A DNA stretch of 64,000 nucleotides, taken from NCBI RefSeq assembly GCF_026341825.1, contig NZ_JAPENY010000003.1, forward strand, positions 186,001-250,000, read 5' to 3'. This DNA comes from Streptomyces sp. NBC_00620. Lineage in GTDB: Bacteria > Actinomycetota > Actinomycetes > Streptomycetales > Streptomycetaceae. Both the position numbers and the translations under genes were made by a program. The notes beneath the pieces are model-generated. The model saw only the letters and a list, made by a program, of their open reading frames with translations. It was not told the origin of the DNA and did no database searches. Positions 60,799 to 64,000 of this stretch are shown in pieces. Numbering within the stretch: position 1 is the stretch's first letter; each line of letters begins with the position of its first letter.

Positions 60799-62183
60799 GA
60801 CGCGGCTCGTTCGGCCGGCGCCTCGGCGTCGGGGTGGGCCAGGCCGAGGTGGTCGCGCAGGGTGGTGCCCTCGTACTCCGTGCGGAAGACACCGCGCTCC
60901 TGGAGCAGCGGGACTACGGTGTCGGCGAAGCCGTCGAGGCCGCCCGGCGTGATGTGCGGGACGAGGATGAAGCCGTCGCTCGCGTCCGCCTGGACGAAGT
61001 CGTTGATGGTCTCGGCGACGGTGGCCGGGGAGCCGATGAACGCCTGGCGGTTGCCTGTCTCGATGACGAGATCGCGGATGGACCACTTGTTGGCGGCCGC
61101 GCGCTCCCGCCACTCGCGGGCGGTGGCCAGCGGGTCGCGGTACATCCGCACCTGGGCGCGCCCCCGGGCGATGGTGTGCTCGCCGAGGTCCGGATCGATG
61201 TCGGGAAGCGGGCCTTCCGGGTCGTACGCGGACAGGTCGCGGTTCCACACGAACTCGAGGTGCTTGATGGCGGTGGCGCCGCTCACCTGCAGGCGCCGCA
61301 CCTCGCGGGAGATCTCCTCCGCCTCGGCGTCCGTGTCACCGAGGACGAAGGTCGCGGCGGGCAGGATCAGCAGCTGGTCGTGGGTGCGGCCGTGGCGGGC
61401 CAGGCGCCCCTTGACGTCCGTGTAGAACGCCTGTCCTTCCTTGAGAGTGCTGTACCGGCTGAAGATCGCGTCCGCGCCGGCGGCGGCGAACTCGCGTCCA
61501 TCCTCGGAGTCTCCGGCCTGGAAGACGACCGGGCGGCCCTGCGGACTGCGCGGCACGTTGAACTGCCCCTCGATGTCGAAGTGCTGTCCCTTGTGCACGA
61601 AGGCCCCGGCCTTCGCGTCCCGCAGGAAGGTGCCGCTCGCCTGGTCGGCGACGATCTCGTCCCCGTGCCAGGAGTCGAACAGTTCATTGGCGGTGGCCAG
61701 GAACTCCTTGGCCCTGGAGTACCGCTCCTCCTGCGGGAGGAAGCCGCCGCGGCGGAAGTTCTCGCCGGTGAAGGCGTCCCAGGAGGTGACGACGTTCCAG
61801 GCGGCGCGCCCGCCGGAGAGGTGGTCGAGGCTCGCGAACTGGCGGGCCACCTCGTAGGGCTCGTTGAACGTGGAGTTGATGGTGCCGGTCAGGCCGAGGT
61901 GTTCGGTGACGGCGGCGAGCGCGCTGAGGACGGTGAAGGTGTCGGGCCGTCCGACGACGTCCAAGTCGTAGATCTTGCCGCCCTGTTCACGCAGCCGCAG
62001 GCCTTCGGCGAGGAACAGGAAGTCGAACTTGGCGCGTTCGGCGGTCCGCGCGAAGTGCGCGAAGGAGCTGAACTCGATGTGGCTGCCGGCCTCGGGGTCG
62101 CTCCACACGGTGGTGTTGTTGACGCCGGGGAAGTGCGCCGCGAGGTGGATCTGCTTGAGCGGCTTGCTCGTTGACTTGCTCAT
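60795..62183 (-). CDS. NtaA/SnaA/DszA-type flavin monooxygenase
   Basis: A 462-residue LLM monooxygenase of the NtaA/DszA subfamily. It shows QIHLAAHFPGVNNTTVWSDP, FDFLFLAEGLRLREQGG, the family block ARQFASLDHLSGGRAAWNVVTS (shown in part: LSGGRAAWNVVTS) and PQGRPVVFQAGDSEDGREFAA. Known members attack nitrilotriacetate, EDTA, dibenzothiophene sulfone and alkylated thiols with FMNH2 supplied by a separate reductase, which is not seen here. GGAGGG precedes the ATG. Second gene of the operon. The subfamily and the upstream sulfur-type control suggest organosulfur use. Confidence 0.9.
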   Translation of the reverse strand: MSKSTSKPLKQIHLAAHFPGVNNTTVWSDPEAGSHIEFSSFAHFARTAERAKFDFLFLAEGLRLREQGGKIYDLDVVGRPDTFTVLSALAAVTEHLGLTGTINSTFNEPYEVARQFASLDHLSGGRAAWNVVTSWDAFTGENFRRGGFLPQEERYSRAKEFLATANELFDSWHGDEIVADQASGTFLRDAKAGAFVHKGQHFDIEGQFNVPRSPQGRPVVFQAGDSEDGREFAAAGADAIFSRYSTLKEGQAFYTDVKGRLARHGRTHDQLLILPAATFVLGDTDAEAEEISREVRRLQVSGATAIKHLEFVWNRDLSAYDPEGPLPDIDPDLGEHTIARGRAQVRMYRDPLATAREWRERAAANKWSIRDLVIETGNRQAFIGSPATVAETINDFVQADASDGFILVPHITPGGLDGFADTVVPLLQERGVFRTEYEGTTLRDHLGLAHPDAEAPAERAAS

Positions 62184-62201
62184 GAGTTGGGTCCCTCCGG
62201 C

Positions 62202-63461
62202 TCAGGCGTGGGCGGCGGCGTAGCGGTTGGCGGGGCGGGCGAGGCCCAGCAGTCCGCGCAGGGTGTCGGCCTCGTACGAGTGCCGGAAGGCGTCGCGGCG
62301 CTGGAGTTCGGGTACCAGTCCCCGGGTGATCGCCGGGAGGTCGTGGCCGGCGACGGCGGGACGCAGCCGGAAGCCGGTCAGTCCGGCCTGCTGCAACTCC
62401 TGGAGCAGGTCGGCGAGTTGCACAGGGGTACCCGTGAACACCTTCGCGTCGCTGGTGTACGGGTAGCCCGCGAGGGCATCGAGACGCTCCTTACGGGCCA
62501 CGGCCGCGGCGGGGTCGTTGTCCAGGAACACCACCAGGTCACCGAAGAGGTGCAACGGCTCCTCGGCGCGTCCGGCCGCTTCCTGTTCGGTGCGGACCGC
62601 GGCGACGATGGCACGCGCCTCATCGACGTCGTGCGGAGTGACGTATCCGATGTCGGTGCTGCGACCGAGCAGCCGGAAGGGCGCGCCCGTCGTGGACTCA
62701 TGGGCCAGTGCGGTGACCAGGGGCTGACCCTGCGGCGGACGGGGCGTGATCGAGGGGCCCTTGACGCTGAAGTGCTTGCCCTCGAAGTCGATGTAGTGCA
62801 GTTTGTCGCGGTCGACGAAGCGGCCGGTGGCGACGTCCCGGATCTCCGCGTCGTCCTCCCAGCTGTCCCACAGCCGGCGCACCGCCTCAACGTAGTCGGC
62901 GGCCTCGTCGAAGAGGTCGACGATCAACTCCCGCAGGGCCGGGGTCTCCAGGTCCTCGATACGGAGCTTCGGGAACGAACGGCGTCCGAAGTGCGCGGCC
63001 TCGTGTCGCCGCGCGGACGCCTGGACCCGCAGTCCCGCGCGGCCGGTGCTCACATAGTCGAGGGTGGCGATGGCCTTGGAGATATGGAACGGCTCCGTGT
63101 GTGTGGCCACCACGGTCGGCACCAGTCCTATATGGCTGGTCAACGGCGCGACGCGGGCGGCGATGAGGACGGCGTCGAGTCGGCCGCGTACCTGGTCGGT
63201 GCGTCCGTCCGGTTCGCTTAGGCGCGCGGACTGGGGGCCGAGCCCGTCCTCGATGGTCACGAAGTCCAGCAGGCCGCGTTCGGCCTCGCTGACCAGATCG
63301 GTCCAGTACGAGGCGGTGAACAGTTCGTCGGGGCGGGCCACCGGTTCGCGCCAGGCGGCCGGGTGCCAGCCCGCGCTGTCGAGAGCGACGGCGAGGTGCA
63401 GTGCGGCGGAAGAAGGGGAGGAGGGAGGGGTGGGAGAGGGCAGCGAGGATGACGACGACAC
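62202..63461 (-). CDS. LLM-class flavin monooxygenase, first structural gene of the operon
   Basis: A 419-residue luciferase-like protein: ALHLAVALDSAGWHPAAWRE, GLLDFVTIEDGLGPQ, IGLVPTVVATHTEPFHISKA, LDYVSTGRAGLRVQASARRHEA, FSVKGPSITPRPPQGQPLV. The barrel is related to DszA-type monooxygenases. GTG at 63461 has AGGAAGG about 9 bases upstream; the longer frame is excluded because it runs through the leader ORF and riboswitch. A Ser/Pro-rich N-terminal tail of 15 residues precedes the first strand. It starts 77 bp after the leader ORF. Confidence 0.85.
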   Translation of the reverse strand: MSSSSSLPSPTPPSSPSSAALHLAVALDSAGWHPAAWREPVARPDELFTASYWTDLVSEAERGLLDFVTIEDGLGPQSARLSEPDGRTDQVRGRLDAVLIAARVAPLTSHIGLVPTVVATHTEPFHISKAIATLDYVSTGRAGLRVQASARRHEAAHFGRRSFPKLRIEDLETPALRELIVDLFDEAADYVEAVRRLWDSWEDDAEIRDVATGRFVDRDKLHYIDFEGKHFSVKGPSITPRPPQGQPLVTALAHESTTGAPFRLLGRSTDIGYVTPHDVDEARAIVAAVRTEQEAAGRAEEPLHLFGDLVVFLDNDPAAAVARKERLDALAGYPYTSDAKVFTGTPVQLADLLQELQQAGLTGFRLRPAVAGHDLPAITRGLVPELQRRDAFRHSYEADTLRGLLGLARPANRYAAAHA

Positions 63462-63538
63462 GACTGGGTGCCTTCCTGATCGACCGTATGAGATCACCGG
63501 GCCCTCGGGATCGGAGGGTGCGGCGGCGAGGTGACAGG

Positions 63539-63655
63539 TCAGGGACGACAGAGCGCGCCGGCCACGCGCTGAAGGTCGATGTGCGGCCGGGAGTACAGGT
63601 GCACGCGGCGGCGCGGGGCGAGAACCATGACACGGAGGCGGGGCACAGTCTGCAC
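63539..63655 (-). CDS. Short cysteine-type leader peptide ORF
   Basis: A 38-residue ORF with GGAGG 8 bases before its GTG. It contains VHLYSRP then HIDLQRVAGALCRP and stops. The ending R.HIDL.R.AGALC is the pattern of the short actinobacterial leader peptides found before sulfur-assimilation genes, thought to act as cysteine-responsive attenuators through the terminal Cys codon. It lies between a SAM-IV-like aptamer and the LLM operon. An inner ATG at 63628 lacks a ribosome site. That it is translated and acts as an attenuator is inference. Confidence 0.72.
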   Translation of the reverse strand: MQTVPRLRVMVLAPRRRVHLYSRPHIDLQRVAGALCRP

Positions 63656-63666
63656 GTCCGTCACCT

Positions 63667-63700
63667 CCGCCCTTTCGGCTCGGCGGACTGGAGACCGCCG
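63667..63700 (-). promoter_or_regulatory. Mutually exclusive hairpins between SAM-IV aptamer and leader ORF
   Basis: On the minus strand, hairpin A pairs CGGCGG (63700-63695) with CCGCCG (63686-63681). Hairpin B pairs CCGCC (63686-63682) with GGCGG (63671-63667), which overlaps the leader Shine-Dalgarno GGAGG (63668-63664). They share CCGCC, so only one forms; B would hide the ribosome site. This fits a SAM-controlled expression platform, by inference. Confidence 0.5.
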
Positions 63701-63814
63701 GCGTCGCGCTTGCGGAACCCGGGACGGGCACCGCCTGGTCGTCACCTGGAGCACCCCGCCGCGAAGGAGGGTTGCCGGTCAGCAAGCCAGGGCTTGACGC
63801 TGACGCTCATAACC
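63697..63814 (-). ncRNA. SAM-IV riboswitch
   Basis: Read on the minus strand, the segment follows the SAM-IV consensus of actinobacteria. It begins GGTTATGAGCGTCAGC, continues GTCAAGCCCTGGCTTGCTGAC (hairpin GTCAGC/GCTGAC), then CCGGCAACCCTCC, GCGGGGTGCTCCAGGTGACG, ACCAGG, and ends near CCGCAAGCGCG. The CCGGCAACC core, the GGGTG..CCAGGTGA..ACCAGG block and the terminal GCAAGCGCG are those I recall for the Mycobacterium SAM-IV RNA. High SAM should lower expression of the downstream sulfur-related genes. A promoter lies just upstream. Confidence 0.85.
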
Positions 63815-63822
63815 TGCTGGGG

Positions 63823-63851
63823 ACGTTACGGGAGGCCACAGCGGTGCGCAA
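63823..63851 (-). promoter_or_regulatory. Promoter of the SAM-IV/LLM operon
   Basis: On the minus strand TTGCGC (63851-63846), a 17-bp spacer and TAACGT (63828-63823). A start about 7 bases after the -10 would place the 5' end at the first base of the aptamer. Confidence 0.55.
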
Positions 63852-64000
63852 TGCCCGGAGATCATGGTCGTTCTCACATCGCCGTGCCTCCCCGGAAGGG
63901 TCAACCACCCTGCCGCGCAATCTGTTCCACCCCGCGACGCCGGCCTGAGGCGCGCCCGGTGACCACCTGGTGAGACTGCGCCGGAGGCCTTCTTGACGGC
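63852..64000. other. Unassigned right edge
   Basis: About 150 bp upstream of the operon promoter. It holds no supported gene; a further TTGACC on the minus strand near 63897-63902 could be a second -35 but has no convincing -10. Confidence 0.4.

Noticed and set aside
63656..63785. Continuous 527-residue frame from 63785 into the first LLM gene
   Set aside because: It would translate the SAM-IV aptamer and leader region; the extra 108 residues are low-complexity, and a good ribosome site precedes 63461.

Overview
The window is high-GC actinobacterial DNA, almost certainly from a Streptomyces chromosome. Frequent GTG starts, strong third-position GC bias, Tat (twin-arginine) secreted enzymes, CBM13 lectin modules, ABC sugar importers without their own ATPase, a close relative of the Streptomyces R61 DD-peptidase, and two dispersed Streptomyces-type palindromic repeats all point that way. 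No rRNA, tRNA, CRISPR array, transposase or phage gene was seen.

Layout. 1-6.1 kb: end of an amidohydrolase, a DUF4032 kinase-like gene carrying an in-frame palindromic repeat, a three-gene signalling/redox operon (REC + flavin reductase without CxxC; cNMP-binding histidine kinase; UBP zinc finger), and an SDR. 6.2-9.2 kb: TetX-like flavin monooxygenase, remnant of an Lhr helicase, and a ClpC-N-domain-only protein divergent from a MerR-like regulator. 9.2-12 kb: DeoR regulator divergent from an MFS transporter and HAD phosphatase. 12-18.5 kb: GH78 rhamnosidase, PobA-like hydroxylase and a membrane pseudokinase. 18.5-21 kb: a graspetide (ATP-grasp RiPP) pair, tgmB and the tgmA precursor, divergent from an HTH protein across AT-rich repeats. 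21-43.5 kb: mostly carbohydrate and cell-surface functions, namely GH92 mannosidase, aldo/keto reductase, FAD cholesterol-oxidase-like protein, TMEM175 channel, a chitinase/beta-helix/ThuA operon in which every product has a ricin-type lectin module, GH105 hydrolase, an RpiR regulator with a perfect palindrome downstream, a TerD-CAP-CAP fusion, the R61 peptidase, and a GH65 phosphorylase with beta-phosphoglucomutase. 43.5-53 kb: small Cys protein, P-loop kinase, ABC sugar importer with an unassigned toroid enzyme, degenerate ROK regulator and divergent BadF-type kinase. 53-58.5 kb: PAP2 phosphatase with a passenger-type repeat, then an alkylation-repair group (Ada-AlkA fusion, Ogt, 2OG oxygenase) and a GNAT. 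58.5-64 kb: four flavin (LLM) monooxygenases on the minus strand.

The most striking element is the leader of the LLM operon. A minus-strand promoter is followed by a sequence matching the SAM-IV riboswitch, then a short ORF of the actinobacterial cysteine leader-peptide type, then the monooxygenases. Two mutually exclusive hairpins lie between aptamer and leader ORF, one of them covering the Shine-Dalgarno. This suggests a sulfur-scavenging operon sensing both SAM and cysteine.

All family assignments come from reading motifs in the translated sequence; no database search was run.
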